From the NCBI RefSeq assembly GCF_047496725.1, contig NC_132982.1, positions 929,001-993,000 of the forward strand: a stretch of 64,000 nt of DNA, written 5' to 3'. The notes beneath the pieces were generated by a model. That model worked only from the letters and a program-made list of their open reading frames with translations, did not search any database and was not told the origin of the DNA. Source of the DNA: Anoplolepis gracilipes. Its lineage: Eukaryota > Arthropoda > Insecta > Hymenoptera > Formicidae. Shown one piece after another: positions 32,963 through 42,800 of this stretch. The position numbers and the translations under genes were made by a program. Numbering within the stretch: the stretch's first letter is position 1; each line of letters begins with the position of its first letter.

Positions 32963-33135
32963 AATGAAGAGATATTAGCGAGAACTACGACGACGAACGA
33001 CTGACGTTAATCATCGAGTATCGCAAGTTTTTATGTTATATGATCCGGTATGTGATTCTCCAATTTCGTTTACAGAAGAATCGAACGTTGGTTGGTTGGC
33101 TGGCTGATAAGACGAGCGTTCCTGCTAGTGTTGAT

Positions 33136-34335
33136 TCATGTAATTTTACGTACTACGTTCGTTAGAGGATTGTATTCGACAACGCGATCATGCAAAATGA
33201 GACAATAAGCGGTAGTGTTTGCCGGCACATTTTCTTTACAATCAAATTCTATTCTTACGTCTACGGTAGCATTTTTCACCGATTCGTTTTGTCGAGAACA
33301 ATCGATGATTACAAACGGACCGTAAAGTAGAAACAGTGAGACGGTGAGGCTCGGTTCGAGGTACTCGTATCCGTAATAGTTTTTGCAGAAACGCGCGTAC
33401 GTGTCGTATAGAATCGACCATCTGTTTTTATCGAAATCCAGATTCATATCGTCGTACGGATAACATTCCGAGTTCAGATAAAGTTTCACGTTTGTTAATT
33501 TGCAGTCGTCGAATTTACTCATATCCTCGAGCATAACATTCTTCCGACCTGTCTGCAGAGCAAAGATAACGTATCGTGGTTTCTCCAGCTGAGTCGCGGT
33601 CTTAATGGCCCACGAATGCTTGGTTGTACGCTGCAACAGCGGAAACTCGTACAGATCCCACGAGCGAAAACCCATGCTGAGGTAGCGTCCGCTTTCCAGA
33701 GCGCGCAGCATAGACAACTTCTTAATTTCACTCAACAGCACATGTGGCATTCGCCATTGTATCTTGAATATGTTGATCACAGGCTCCACCACCGAAGCTC
33801 CAACCAGACAATTGTTGTCATTGCGCGATCGTATTAAGATCAACTCGTGACGAGCGTTAATTACTATGCGTCTGTAATCCTCGCAAAATCCCAATAACAT
33901 GTAGAGCGGTACGCAAAAATTAAAATGTCCATTTACAGTAGTTGGATCACTCCAGCCAGCATTTCTCATAATCACGCTTTTATCGGATGATATTGTTACA
34001 TAGTTTTTGAGCATACTCGTTATTCCCACGTTTCTGTTGCGATCAATCTCCACGCCATTGAGTTCGTATCGAATCTCGTCAAACATGAATGCTACGCAAT
34101 TATTTTGCAGTACCACATTAGATCCGTCAGTTGGATTTTTTATCTTCAATTCTCCCTCGATGTATAAGAAACTCTCGTACGGTAATGTATACAGATCCTG
34201 TTGTTGTATGGGTATTCTTATCTCGTCACTGTGTCCGAACGTTGTGTTGGCGAATGGGTTGTATGCGTGAGTCTCAATCTTGACGATGCGATCGTCAAAG
34301 ATCGGTTCGTCCGCGATGTTGAGAATGTCAGTCAT
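33136..34335 (-). CDS. Major capsid protein candidate, double jelly-roll type (399 aa)
   Basis: The intact ORF begins MTDILNIADEPIFDDRIV and ends at VVRKIT. The pattern of beta-rich segments (YESFLYIEGELKI, CVAFMFDEIRYELNGVEID, HELILIRSRND, FLLYGPFVIIDC) and the late ENVPANTTAYCLILHDRV match what I know of insect double-jelly-roll capsid-like proteins of Polintons/adintoviruses. It would form the hexon-like shell. It lies 3 bp after the 64-aa ORF and in the same direction as the penton-like gene, a virus-like packing of genes. The assignment rests on recognition and position, not on a search. Confidence 0.75.
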   Translation of the reverse strand: MTDILNIADEPIFDDRIVKIETHAYNPFANTTFGHSDEIRIPIQQQDLYTLPYESFLYIEGELKIKNPTDGSNVVLQNNCVAFMFDEIRYELNGVEIDRNRNVGITSMLKNYVTISSDKSVIMRNAGWSDPTTVNGHFNFCVPLYMLLGFCEDYRRIVINARHELILIRSRNDNNCLVGASVVEPVINIFKIQWRMPHVLLSEIKKLSMLRALESGRYLSMGFRSWDLYEFPLLQRTTKHSWAIKTATQLEKPRYVIFALQTGRKNVMLEDMSKFDDCKLTNVKLYLNSECYPYDDMNLDFDKNRWSILYDTYARFCKNYYGYEYLEPSLTVSLFLLYGPFVIIDCSRQNESVKNATVDVRIEFDCKENVPANTTAYCLILHDRVVEYNPLTNVVRKIT

Positions 34336-34338
34336 CGT

Positions 34339-34533
34339 TCAAATGTTTCGCACCGCGAATCCCAAAGATTGTAAAAACGCAACGTTTGATGCGTTCAATT
34401 TCTTTTTCTTAGCGCAAGATGATTGCGTATTAGCAAATCTCGATGTTGTTGTTGTTGTTGTTGTTGTCGTCACGGGCGTCGTAAAAATTGTGTTGTCTCT
34501 CACGTCTTTCGATCCGTTCAGCACGAGCATCAC
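34339..34533 (-). CDS. Small conserved virion-associated protein candidate (64 aa)
   Basis: It starts at ATG 34533, three bases below the end of the penton-like gene, and ends three bases above the capsid start. It has a Thr run, a KKKK patch, and a C-terminal LNASNVAFLQSLGFAV of the type seen in small Polinton proteins next to the capsid gene. The Thr run comes from a GTT microsatellite. The role is unknown; position suggests a minor virion component. Confidence 0.55.
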   Translation of the reverse strand: MMLVLNGSKDVRDNTIFTTPVTTTTTTTTTSRFANTQSSCAKKKKLNASNVAFLQSLGFAVRNI

Positions 34534-34536
34534 ACG

Positions 34537-35631
34537 CTAATTTTGTCGCCGTCGTACATGCACTCTAATGGTGATCTCTTCTCCTCGAAAATCGAGTAAT
34601 CGTCCTTCCTGATCGACAACGCGTAACGTTAAATCCGTAATGCTCCGTACGATGATCGGTAGGTAAATGATGTGCGCCGGTGTTTCCGATATCTTATATC
34701 CTGGTGGTACCCTCGGTGAAAATTCATGTATCGTATGAACGAGTTTACCGTTGTTGTACGCACCCGCGGTGACATTACATTCGACGCGGATAATGTTCAC
34801 GTTGATAATGTTAATCGGCACGTCCGACTCGTACCATTTTCGCGGCTGCAGTATACGGTTCGAGAATCCTAGCAGCGATCCAATGTTGTTAGGCTTGCTA
34901 AAATTTATTCTGTAGGCGCATTTGATCTCGTTCCGCATCGTATTGTAATTAGCGCGGAGCACTATCGGCCATTCTCCAGCCTCGAAGTCATCGTCGTCAG
35001 TTTGTTTTTTATCACCATCACGAACTGCGTGTTGCGAACGTTTTCCGTATTTGTATGGCGCGAGATACAATCCGCGACCTTCCATGGCGCGATTGTGACG
35101 TAGCATCTCTTGAAACTGACGTTGCGTAGATTTTCCGTCGTTTACCATCTTCGCTACACCAGCCGCTCCACCAATCAGAGATCCGAGAGCACCCAACACT
35201 GGTAGAATCGGTAATACGCCTCCGCGTTTCGCTACCGGAAGTATTCGTTTTTTCGTAATCTTTTTCTTCGTCGACGACTTTTTCATCCCCATACCCATTT
35301 TCGTCTTTGCTTTCATGACCGTCCAAACGGCCGTGGCGGCTGCTCTTTCGCCAAAATTCGAATCTTTCGCGGTAATACGTTCCCGCGCCCTCGCAGCTAG
35401 TATACTATCCGCTACGTGTCGTTCGCCGAGGTTGTTGCTTCGCGAGTAAGCTAAATCGTGTTCGCGACACGCGACGTCCAATGGGTTGATGCCTCGATCG
35501 CCTCTAACCAATCGTTCTTGTAAACGAGTTCCCGGTCCGCAAAACTGATATCCAGGAATATGTAATTCGATAGGGAGTGCGTTTATCGCGCGATTCAACA
35601 GACCACAGCCTCTTACGGTTTTCGCTGACAT
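34537..35631 (-). CDS. Minor capsid/penton-like protein with N-terminal phospholipase A2 domain (364 aa)
   Basis: The ATG at 35631 is the first in frame (upstream TTG is not used in eukaryotes). Residues about 25-65 form a parvovirus VP1-like phospholipase A2 core: a calcium loop CGPGT (G32-P33-G34) and the catalytic pair in ACREHDLAYS (H58, D59). Residues about 110-165 are Lys-rich, then a Gly/hydrophobic stretch (LPILPVLGALGSLIGGAAG) recalling adenovirus core protein X. The C-terminal about 150 residues (VDQEGRLLDFRGEEITIRVH) look like the single-jelly-roll penton of adintoviruses. PLA2 would breach endosomal membranes in a virus. The ORF is intact. Confidence 0.8.
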   Translation of the reverse strand: MSAKTVRGCGLLNRAINALPIELHIPGYQFCGPGTRLQERLVRGDRGINPLDVACREHDLAYSRSNNLGERHVADSILAARARERITAKDSNFGERAAATAVWTVMKAKTKMGMGMKKSSTKKKITKKRILPVAKRGGVLPILPVLGALGSLIGGAAGVAKMVNDGKSTQRQFQEMLRHNRAMEGRGLYLAPYKYGKRSQHAVRDGDKKQTDDDDFEAGEWPIVLRANYNTMRNEIKCAYRINFSKPNNIGSLLGFSNRILQPRKWYESDVPINIINVNIIRVECNVTAGAYNNGKLVHTIHEFSPRVPPGYKISETPAHIIYLPIIVRSITDLTLRVVDQEGRLLDFRGEEITIRVHVRRRQN

Positions 35632-35879
35632 TCGTAACAATCTTTTATCATCGGCGCTGGACCGTCAATGTGCGTTCGTTGCCACGGTCGATTGTAATGT
35701 TCGAAACAGCGACGATAGGTCTGAACCTCCGAATCAGCCTTTATATATTCCGGAAGTTTGTCCCACAGACGTTCCACGTAACGACCAAACTGTTTCAATA
35801 AAATAATCTTCGGTATATATTGCAACTGTTCTGAGGTAAGGTTGAGAATATCACAGTCATCCGACAGTGAAAGAAACAT
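35613..35879 (-). CDS. Hypothetical 88-aa protein at the head of the capsid cluster
   Basis: The first ATG in frame is at 35879. The ORF overlaps the start of the penton-like gene by 19 bp. It is Leu-rich in its N-terminal half (LTSEQLQYIPKIILLKQF) and ends with a CYEC motif. I do not recognise the family. The overlap and shared direction suggest one transcript with the capsid genes. Confidence 0.5.
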   Translation of the reverse strand: MFLSLSDDCDILNLTSEQLQYIPKIILLKQFGRYVERLWDKLPEYIKADSEVQTYRRCFEHYNRPWQRTHIDGPAPMIKDCYECQRKP

Positions 35880-35979
35880 GTTTGACACTGAGCGGTTTCG
35901 ATTTGATGCGCATCTATAAATAGGCTCTCCTCACCCTCCTCCTCCTCATAAAGTATCGTTAAGTCTGATTAGACAAGTC
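35880..35979. promoter_or_regulatory. Compact bidirectional promoter of Polinton-2
   Basis: Only 100 bp separate the leftward capsid cluster from the rightward ATPase gene. A good TATA box, TATAAATA, lies at 35915-35922, about 57 bp before the ATPase ATG. The reverse complement is also TATA-like (TATTTATA). A CT-rich stretch (35925-35948) follows. Confidence 0.6.
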
Positions 35980-36669
35980 ATGCGATTCGTGCTACAACCA
36001 ACGGTAATTAAAGTAACAAATTTTGACAATAGACTAATGCCTGAAAAAGAAATACACAAACATGGAAAAATGTTACCGAATACAATACGCGGTCTCATTT
36101 GCGGCCCTTCGAATTGCGGTAAAACTAACTTGTTGATAAGCTTGATAGAAAGTCCAAACGGCATACGCTTTGAAAATTTATACATATATTCAAAATCTCT
36201 TCAACAACCAAAATATCAATATTTGGAAAATTTACTATCATCGATAGATGAAATTGGTTACTTTACGTTCTCTAATAACAGCGATGTCATTTCATCGAGA
36301 GAGGCGCTTCCGAATTCGGTTTTTATCTTCGATGACGTGGCATGCGACAAGCAAGATACGATAAGAGAGTACTTCTCAATGGGTCGACACTCAAGCGTCG
36401 ATTGTTTCTATCTCTGTCAAACGTATGCCAAGATACCCAAGCATCTTATACGCGACAATGCTAATCTGTTGATTTTATTTAAACAAGACGGTACAAACTT
36501 GCGACATGTGTACAACGATCATGTAAATACTGATATGTCGTACGATGATTTTTGCGCGTTATGCCAAAAATGTTGGCAGCACAAGTATGGATTTCTAGTA
36601 ATTGACAAAGACAGTTCAATGAACAATGGACGTTACAGAAGAGGTTTTAATGAATTTGCGGTACCGTAA
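35980..36669 (+). CDS. Genome-packaging ATPase, FtsK/A32-like (229 aa)
   Basis: Walker A is CGPSNCGKTNL (G42 to T49). Walker B is NSVFIFDDV with the acidic pair at 118-119. A polar CQT at 146-148 sits where packaging ATPases have their sensor residue. Length and motif spacing fit the A32/Polinton DNA-packaging ATPase that pumps the genome into the capsid. Direct divergence from the capsid cluster through a 100-bp promoter supports the role. No lesion is seen. Confidence 0.9.
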   Translation: MRFVLQPTVIKVTNFDNRLMPEKEIHKHGKMLPNTIRGLICGPSNCGKTNLLISLIESPNGIRFENLYIYSKSLQQPKYQYLENLLSSIDEIGYFTFSNNSDVISSREALPNSVFIFDDVACDKQDTIREYFSMGRHSSVDCFYLCQTYAKIPKHLIRDNANLLILFKQDGTNLRHVYNDHVNTDMSYDDFCALCQKCWQHKYGFLVIDKDSSMNNGRYRRGFNEFAVP

Positions 36670-36721
36670 AATGATCAGTTGCTATCGAAACATTGACAGA
36701 GCAACGTCTACATAAAAAAAC

Positions 36722-37807
36722 ATGAGTGATCGTGAAAAGATTGCGCGAAAAATTGTACAGACGAGCGAGTCAATTCGCAAAAAATATCGCGCGTTAAAAA
36801 CTGGTAAAATTGAGGAAGATGTAGCGTTGGAGAAACAGTTTAAACCGATTAGCGAGCCTCTAAAACAGCTTGTTCAAAATACCATCGATGTAGAATCCGA
36901 CGTATCGAAAATCGAGCCGTTCGATATACTCGAAAAAGACCATGTGGAAAAGAAAATTATTAAAGTTAAAAAACGACCAAGAATCTCATATAATAATTTG
37001 AGCTCAAAGCAAAAACGATTAAACGTCTCATTAAATGATTTGCCGATAACTTCTACACCTAATCAAAGACGAACGATACCGGACACATCTACTCAGATAG
37101 AAATTGCGCAACCGCGTCAATTATCGTACGAGCAACCACCCGTCGACGAAATTTTTGAAACCACACCCGATTCGTTGGTTACGACGGTACAACGTGAATT
37201 GCAAACGTCCGCAGGTGTAAACATATTTCGAGAGCATTTAGGTCCACTCGGACAAAAATATATATTAACTGTTATGAATCAAGATAAAGATAAAGCTATG
37301 GATTATGTGTACGGCATTAAGTTTTCTAACGATGGAATAATGCTCGGTGATAAACATTTTGACGTAGACAAAAATGATAATATAATTATCAATGAAGTAA
37401 AATATACGGGAACGCCTGGTCTCTATGAATTAATTTTCAAAAAAATCCCCGACGATGAAATATATACCGAAGATGATTTGCTTAAATATAAAAGTATATT
37501 ATTAGCGACGAATGCGCATAAACGTGGGAACAAAGCACATAATCCAGTATTAGGGACTAAAGGATATAAGTATAAAAATGTAATTGCGCCGTTATTGTCT
37601 AGCAGAAAAGCTGGAAAGGGTATACTACCGCGCGCTATGACTCTAAACGACAATAAGATCGACTACGTGCATTGGAACGATCCAAACGAGTTGGTAGATC
37701 GTCTGCGATTACTGGATGCTTCGCGTCGAGCCGGTAACAATGCTCACGACAATGAAATCATGTCGATTATCGAAGAACTTCGCGAAGATGGTCTTATTAT
37801 AAATTGA
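36722..37807 (+). CDS. Conserved Polinton-associated protein of unknown function (361 aa)
   Basis: The ORF follows the ATPase after 52 bp. The N-terminal 150 residues are charged and probably disordered or coiled (SDREKIARKIVQTSESIRKK, KKRPRISYNNLSSKQKR). The C-terminal half is ordered: FREHLGPLGQKYI, YGIKFSNDGIMLGDK, KYTGTPGLYELIFKK, then SRKAGKGILP and VDRLRLLDASRRAGN. I recall this C-terminal region from many insect proteins (possibly named DUF8207; not verified). The ORF is intact. Position suggests a virion or DNA-associated protein. Confidence 0.75.
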   Translation: MSDREKIARKIVQTSESIRKKYRALKTGKIEEDVALEKQFKPISEPLKQLVQNTIDVESDVSKIEPFDILEKDHVEKKIIKVKKRPRISYNNLSSKQKRLNVSLNDLPITSTPNQRRTIPDTSTQIEIAQPRQLSYEQPPVDEIFETTPDSLVTTVQRELQTSAGVNIFREHLGPLGQKYILTVMNQDKDKAMDYVYGIKFSNDGIMLGDKHFDVDKNDNIIINEVKYTGTPGLYELIFKKIPDDEIYTEDDLLKYKSILLATNAHKRGNKAHNPVLGTKGYKYKNVIAPLLSSRKAGKGILPRAMTLNDNKIDYVHWNDPNELVDRLRLLDASRRAGNNAHDNEIMSIIEELREDGLIIN

Positions 37808-37874
37808 ATGATGTATCGACAAAACTAATCAGTCGATCAGCGTCGCGTGACACTTTACGAAGCGTCGGAAAAAA

Positions 37875-38237
37875 ATGCCTATCAACAAATTTGGCTTATT
37901 CGATTCAAGAAATGATGCAACCGGTACAAACGGCTCTTGGGATAGATTGGTAAAAAGTTATGTGCACGAAAACGCTCTGTGTCGCGTCGTTACAGACTTC
38001 GATGCGAGGTCGCGTAAGATTCGTCGTGTAGCGCAACCTGAGGCTGACACCGATGCCGTCAACAAATTGTACGTGCAGTCTTGCGTTAAAAGATTAATGA
38101 ATCGACAGAAACAATCAGACGAGAAGCTTACTTCGCTTGAGAAGGACGTGCGAGCATTACAGATTGCGCTAAACAATCTTCAACGCGCGGCTAACGCTAA
38201 CTCAGAGACGGCTATCAACCCGAATGAGCATCAGTGA
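37875..38237 (+). CDS. Fibre-like protein (120 aa)
   Basis: It begins MPINKFGLFDSRND, then VVTDFDARSRKIRRVAQPEA and TDAVNKLYVQ. The pattern (K-I-x-x-V-x-x-P...T-D-A-V-x-K-x-Y-V) recalls the repeat motif at the base of phage and viral fibres. The C-terminal 50 residues form a coiled coil (KRLMNRQKQSDEKLTSLEKD). It is therefore a candidate trimeric spike or fibre of the capsid. The ORF is intact and in line with the ATPase and the 361-aa gene. Confidence 0.65.
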   Translation: MPINKFGLFDSRNDATGTNGSWDRLVKSYVHENALCRVVTDFDARSRKIRRVAQPEADTDAVNKLYVQSCVKRLMNRQKQSDEKLTSLEKDVRALQIALNNLQRAANANSETAINPNEHQ

Positions 38238-38350
38238 ACGGGTTAGGAGCGGCTATCGAACGGCTATCGAACAGCTACGAAGGATTATCGAACGGCTGCG
38301 AACAATTATCGAACCGCTACGAAGAATTACCGAACTGCTATCTAACTACA

Positions 38351-38395
38351 ATGAGTGGCAGTGGTAGTGAACGACCTAGCAGCAGCAGCAGCAGC

Positions 38396-38435
<40 letters not shown>

Positions 38436-38671
38436 GCCTCGAACGAGGCTATCAACATCTCAAACAGGGCTGTGAACGAGGCTACGAACACGTTCTTCAC
38501 GGCTACACTCAAGGTTACAAACAACTCAAGAACTCCTACGATCGTTCGAAAGACGTCTGTGAACGACGCTACGAACGGGTCAAAAGCGGCTACGAACGAG
38601 TCAAAAACGACTGTGAAAAAGGCTGCGAACGGATCAAGAACGATTTTCGAATGGGTGAAGGACGGCGGTGA
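38351..38671 (+). CDS. Low-complexity repeat protein, Tyr/Glu/Arg repeats (about 106 aa)
   Basis: The first in-frame ATG is 38351. The open frame itself extends up to 38234, where a GTG overlaps the TGA of the fibre gene. After a Ser/Asn tract from a CAA/GCA microsatellite come repeats of the type GYERVKNDCEKGCERIKND, also seen upstream as NSYEGLSNGCEQLSNRYEEL. All frames are open here because of the repeat, so coding is not certain. It could be a fibre shaft extension or a non-coding repeat. Confidence 0.4.
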
Positions 38672-38780
38672 ACAACGCAAGAACGGATTAAGAACGGATC
38701 AGAAAACGTGAAAAAATAAAAAAAAAAACATAGAAAAAACGGAACTTAAAGAACGGCTCTTAAAGGACGATAAACGAAAA

Positions 38781-39770
38781 ATGAGTGATAAAAAAGCAAA
38801 CAACAAACAACCATCGAGAAAAACTGGCAAAGCAAAGAATCAACATAGTTTGGAGAGACGGCAGTTGGTAAACGAGCTGCACGCGCCAGCGAGAAAAAAT
38901 TTTCCCCGAAGACACGTCATAGTGCGGGGATACGATGATCTGTGGCAAGCCGACATCGTCGAGATGCGTCCGTATGCTCGAGTCAACAAGGGATACAATT
39001 ACATACTCACTGTTATCGATGTGTTGAGCAAGTATGCGTGGGTCGTACCGCTCAAGAGTAAAGGTGGAAACGAGACGGCCGATGCGATTGCAGAGATAAT
39101 TCGAGACGATGCGAGATGCCCGAAAAATTTTCAAACCGATCAAGGAAAAGAATTTTACAATGCAAATGTACAAAACCTCATGAAGAAACACGATATTAAT
39201 CATTATTCGACATATTCCGTCATGAAAGCCTCGATCGTGGAACGCTTCAATCGTACTTTGAAGAATAAAATGTGGAAAATGTTTACGCTCAATGGAAACT
39301 ACAAGTGGATCGACGAACTATCGAGACTCGTTGAAGAGTACAACACGCAAAAACATCGCACTATCGGTATGAGACCTGTCGATGTTACTCCAACCGTCGC
39401 GGAGAAACTTTTACATACGGTGTACAGCAACGTAAAGATTGCGGCGCCGACGAAATTTAAAATAGGCGATTCGGTGCGCGTGAGTAAATTCAAGACTTTA
39501 TTCGAAAAAGGCTACACACCAAATTGGACCACCGAAGTGTTCGAAATTGTTAAGATACAGAAAACTAATCCCGTGACATATATATTAAAAGATTCGCGCG
39601 GAAATCCCGTTGCCGGTGGATTTTACGAATACGAACTGCAACGCGTTGCTAATCCCGATATATATCTTGTGGAAAAGATATTGAAGAAAAGAGGGGATGA
39701 AGTTTTTGTGAAATGGTTGGGATTCGATAGTTCACGGAATTCTTGGATACATAAAAATAATGTATTGTAA
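38781..39770 (+). CDS. Polinton integrase, retroviral type with C-terminal chromodomain (329 aa)
   Basis: It is intact. The catalytic triad is visible: D58 in LWQADIV, D120 in NFQTDQGKEF and E154 in SIVERFNRTLK. A small barrel-like region follows (DSVRVSKFKT...YILKDSRGNP) and then a chromodomain tail (YLVEKILKK...VKWLGFDSSRNSWI, about 295-329) that would guide insertion to marked chromatin. It catalyses strand transfer of the AG...CT ends, making 6-bp duplications as seen around both elements. The N-terminal zinc-binding HHCC part is not obvious. Confidence 0.95.
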   Translation: MSDKKANNKQPSRKTGKAKNQHSLERRQLVNELHAPARKNFPRRHVIVRGYDDLWQADIVEMRPYARVNKGYNYILTVIDVLSKYAWVVPLKSKGGNETADAIAEIIRDDARCPKNFQTDQGKEFYNANVQNLMKKHDINHYSTYSVMKASIVERFNRTLKNKMWKMFTLNGNYKWIDELSRLVEEYNTQKHRTIGMRPVDVTPTVAEKLLHTVYSNVKIAAPTKFKIGDSVRVSKFKTLFEKGYTPNWTTEVFEIVKIQKTNPVTYILKDSRGNPVAGGFYEYELQRVANPDIYLVEKILKKRGDEVFVKWLGFDSSRNSWIHKNNVL

Positions 39771-39846
39771 AAATATAACAAATATTATATAAAGTTTACA
39801 TATATAAATATATATAATATTCAAATATATACACTTTTTTTCTTTT

Positions 39847-42800
39847 TTACAACGGTATTCTGTAATGCCCCCATGGTAGCGTATCGATACTTTTAGGTAT
39901 TATATACCGTTTATCATCGTGTGGACTTAGAGCAATTTTTTTCTGCCGCATGGTATATACTTTATGCATTTTTGATCTTATACTCGATTGCTGTCGCGTC
40001 ATTTCAATTCCTTCGTTCAAACACTGCATGTAATCGTCAAATGTTATCGTTTTCGCGACGACGCTATTCTTGACACCTTTTACCTTTTTCGTATCCTTTT
40101 TACCATCTATTTTTAGCGCATACATTTTTGCTCTAAGCCCAACAAATTCTGTCATTATCATACCGTTGTTTTCATCCTTCATCAGACCCGGTACCTTTTT
40201 ATTCACGAGCGGTATACCGTACGCATTGTCTATCGCATAGTCGCTCGTGTCGAACTTGCCGATGTCGCGCTTCATATTCTCGTACACGTCTTCGCACTCA
40301 ATGTGATATATGACTATCCGTGTCGGTGTACATGACTTTACATTTTTCTTTATACGTTGGAATCATGTAATCGTGATGAAATTCGTACAAACACATCTTG
40401 GATACATCAAGTATACACATACCTACATAGATTGGTTTGTAAAACTTCACCTCGAGTCTACGCAATTCCACAGCGATTAAATTTTCCGAAAAAACGCTCC
40501 TGCTATGAAAATTTGGTTTCGCGATCATTGCCTCTGCGCCGTACCTATCGTCCCATTTTGTTATAAGTTTTACATCTACGCGATTGCGCACATTTTCCAT
40601 CGTTTTGCCGAAAACTGCATTATTCATTAATTTGTATAAATTCTTTTCAAAATCATTTTTCGCCATTGTTCTAAATTGTGTGTTTAATTCAATATATGTA
40701 CGTAACCATGAAGATTGCGCGAATTGTAATATGCGATGAATTTTTGTAACGCGAAGACCGTGTCGCGTACATTGCTGCAGATTGCGGTAGTGTATTACGT
40801 ATCGTTTCTTATCGTATAAGGTCGCGAGCAACTTGTTCTCTCTCTTGTCGGGTGGTTTGTCACGAGTCGGACAAAACGGTAAGTCAGTATGCGCGTCGTG
40901 AAGATGTTGCGGGTACTCGAGATCGACTTCGAGGATATAGCCTGTAGGCGAATCGGCCGCGATCGATGATAGATCAAAATTGCATATATTGTCGACCCAT
41001 TGAAAACTAGCGTAAGGCAAAGGTTGACACATTGCCCATCCGTATAAATTATTTATATCGAAATACATTAGATACGATGACGGTTTCAATGGGTCGTATG
41101 ACTGCATGTACTTGTTATTAGCATGCGCGTATCTGTTGGAACATTGACTCAAACCACCGCGTATACCTCGTTCTATAAACATTACCATATCGATGTGAGC
41201 AATTCACTTCAACTTAATATTTGTATGCTTCAACATGGCATCCCACGTGTATCCGGGCAGAGTATAATAATGCGCAGGGTCGAGCCCGTAACTCTTGATA
41301 CAATTGTCACGAAAATTTTCAAAAACATCGCCTAATAACAAGACATCGATTTTTAAATATAGATCGCTATATTCGCCTAGCGTTCTAATGGAGAATCGGT
41401 TCCAAACAGTCTCGGCGTGCGCGTAATCGCTCTCGGATACTGTGTCATCGGTCAAGGAACTGTAAAATAATTCGCGCGGAGGTAAACATGTATCGTGCAA
41501 TTTATCTACACAATCGATATATTCGTACGGAAAGACACCTTTTCGCGTTAACAGATCAAAGTCTTCTACCCGCAAATTTTGATATTCAGATTGTAAAATT
41601 TTTAATTTATCTTTACTGAAAAAGATGCTAATTTGTTGAGACTTGTTGTGAGAAATTTAAAAGAATCGATGAAACGTAATTTAATGTGATTTCGCGAATT
41701 GTCTTCCGTAAGTTTAACATCTTTCGTAAATGAAACGTATTTTTCTTTAGTTATCGGAAGTAGATCGATTCTTCCTTCGAACGCTGTAGCTATTTCCTCG
41801 ATTATAAAATGTGAATCGTAACCGGATAAATTGTGGAAAATAATTGGAATATAAAAGGATTCCTTATAATTTAGATTGCAATTTGAATGCGCGGGACCTC
41901 TGTACCGCCCAGTGAGGTGGCAATGATCGTGTACGCGCGTATCGTCTTCCACGAATGGTTTCTCACATATGTGACATTGAGTAGCGCTGTTAAACTTTTC
42001 CAATTCTTCACGCGTCAAATTTATCATGGGAAGATTTGTAGATAAAATTGTTTTCACGCTCGTTGCTAAATTTTTTAATTCTTCAGCAAACCATGCGACG
42101 CAATTGGCTTCGCGACGAGAATGATACGCGGACAACGAATTATCGTACGAGCAATGTACATAATAAGCGATACTAAACACTTGATGATGCTGGTATACAT
42201 TTTTTTCTGCTTCTTCTTCTTTGTCCGTCTTTCTCAAAACACATTCCAGGTCGGCATACACGACGAAAGGAACCTGCTCCTTCCTGTTATAGTTGTTAAA
42301 AGCGAGCCACTTATCTTTATCGCTCGGTAATCGAATAGCGCAGTCATTCATCTTCCCGCAGTCTACAGTATGTGACTGTAGTTTCTCATTCGAATAAAAA
42401 TAATGTAGACATCTATAAAAAAGAAATAATAATTATATATGTATATATATTTTAACATTTATAAAAAAATAGAAATAATAATTATATATTTATTTTGAAA
42501 AAAATCAATAATATTACATATACATACCGATCGCAGATATATTTTTGTCCATTGTGTTTATTGAGTTGCGAACTCACGAGTCGCGATAAATTCTTGATCC
42601 ACGCGAAATGTCCGATATCTTGCGCATCTTGAATGTATAGCAAATTGGCGTGCTTGTCCCTCTTTTGCTCCGAAATACGAATAGGAACAATATTTTCGTT
42701 TTCGATGGTGTACACATTGATTGAAATATTGTTGTTAATTTCAAACTTTTTAATTTGATTAAGAGTCACTGGAAACTCAATGTCTCGAAGATTTAGCACA

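Noticed and set aside
38342..38711. Val/Ala/Phe-rich minus-strand ORF and the Thr-run plus-strand ORF
   Set aside because: Other frames of the CAA microsatellite and repeat tract by the fibre gene.
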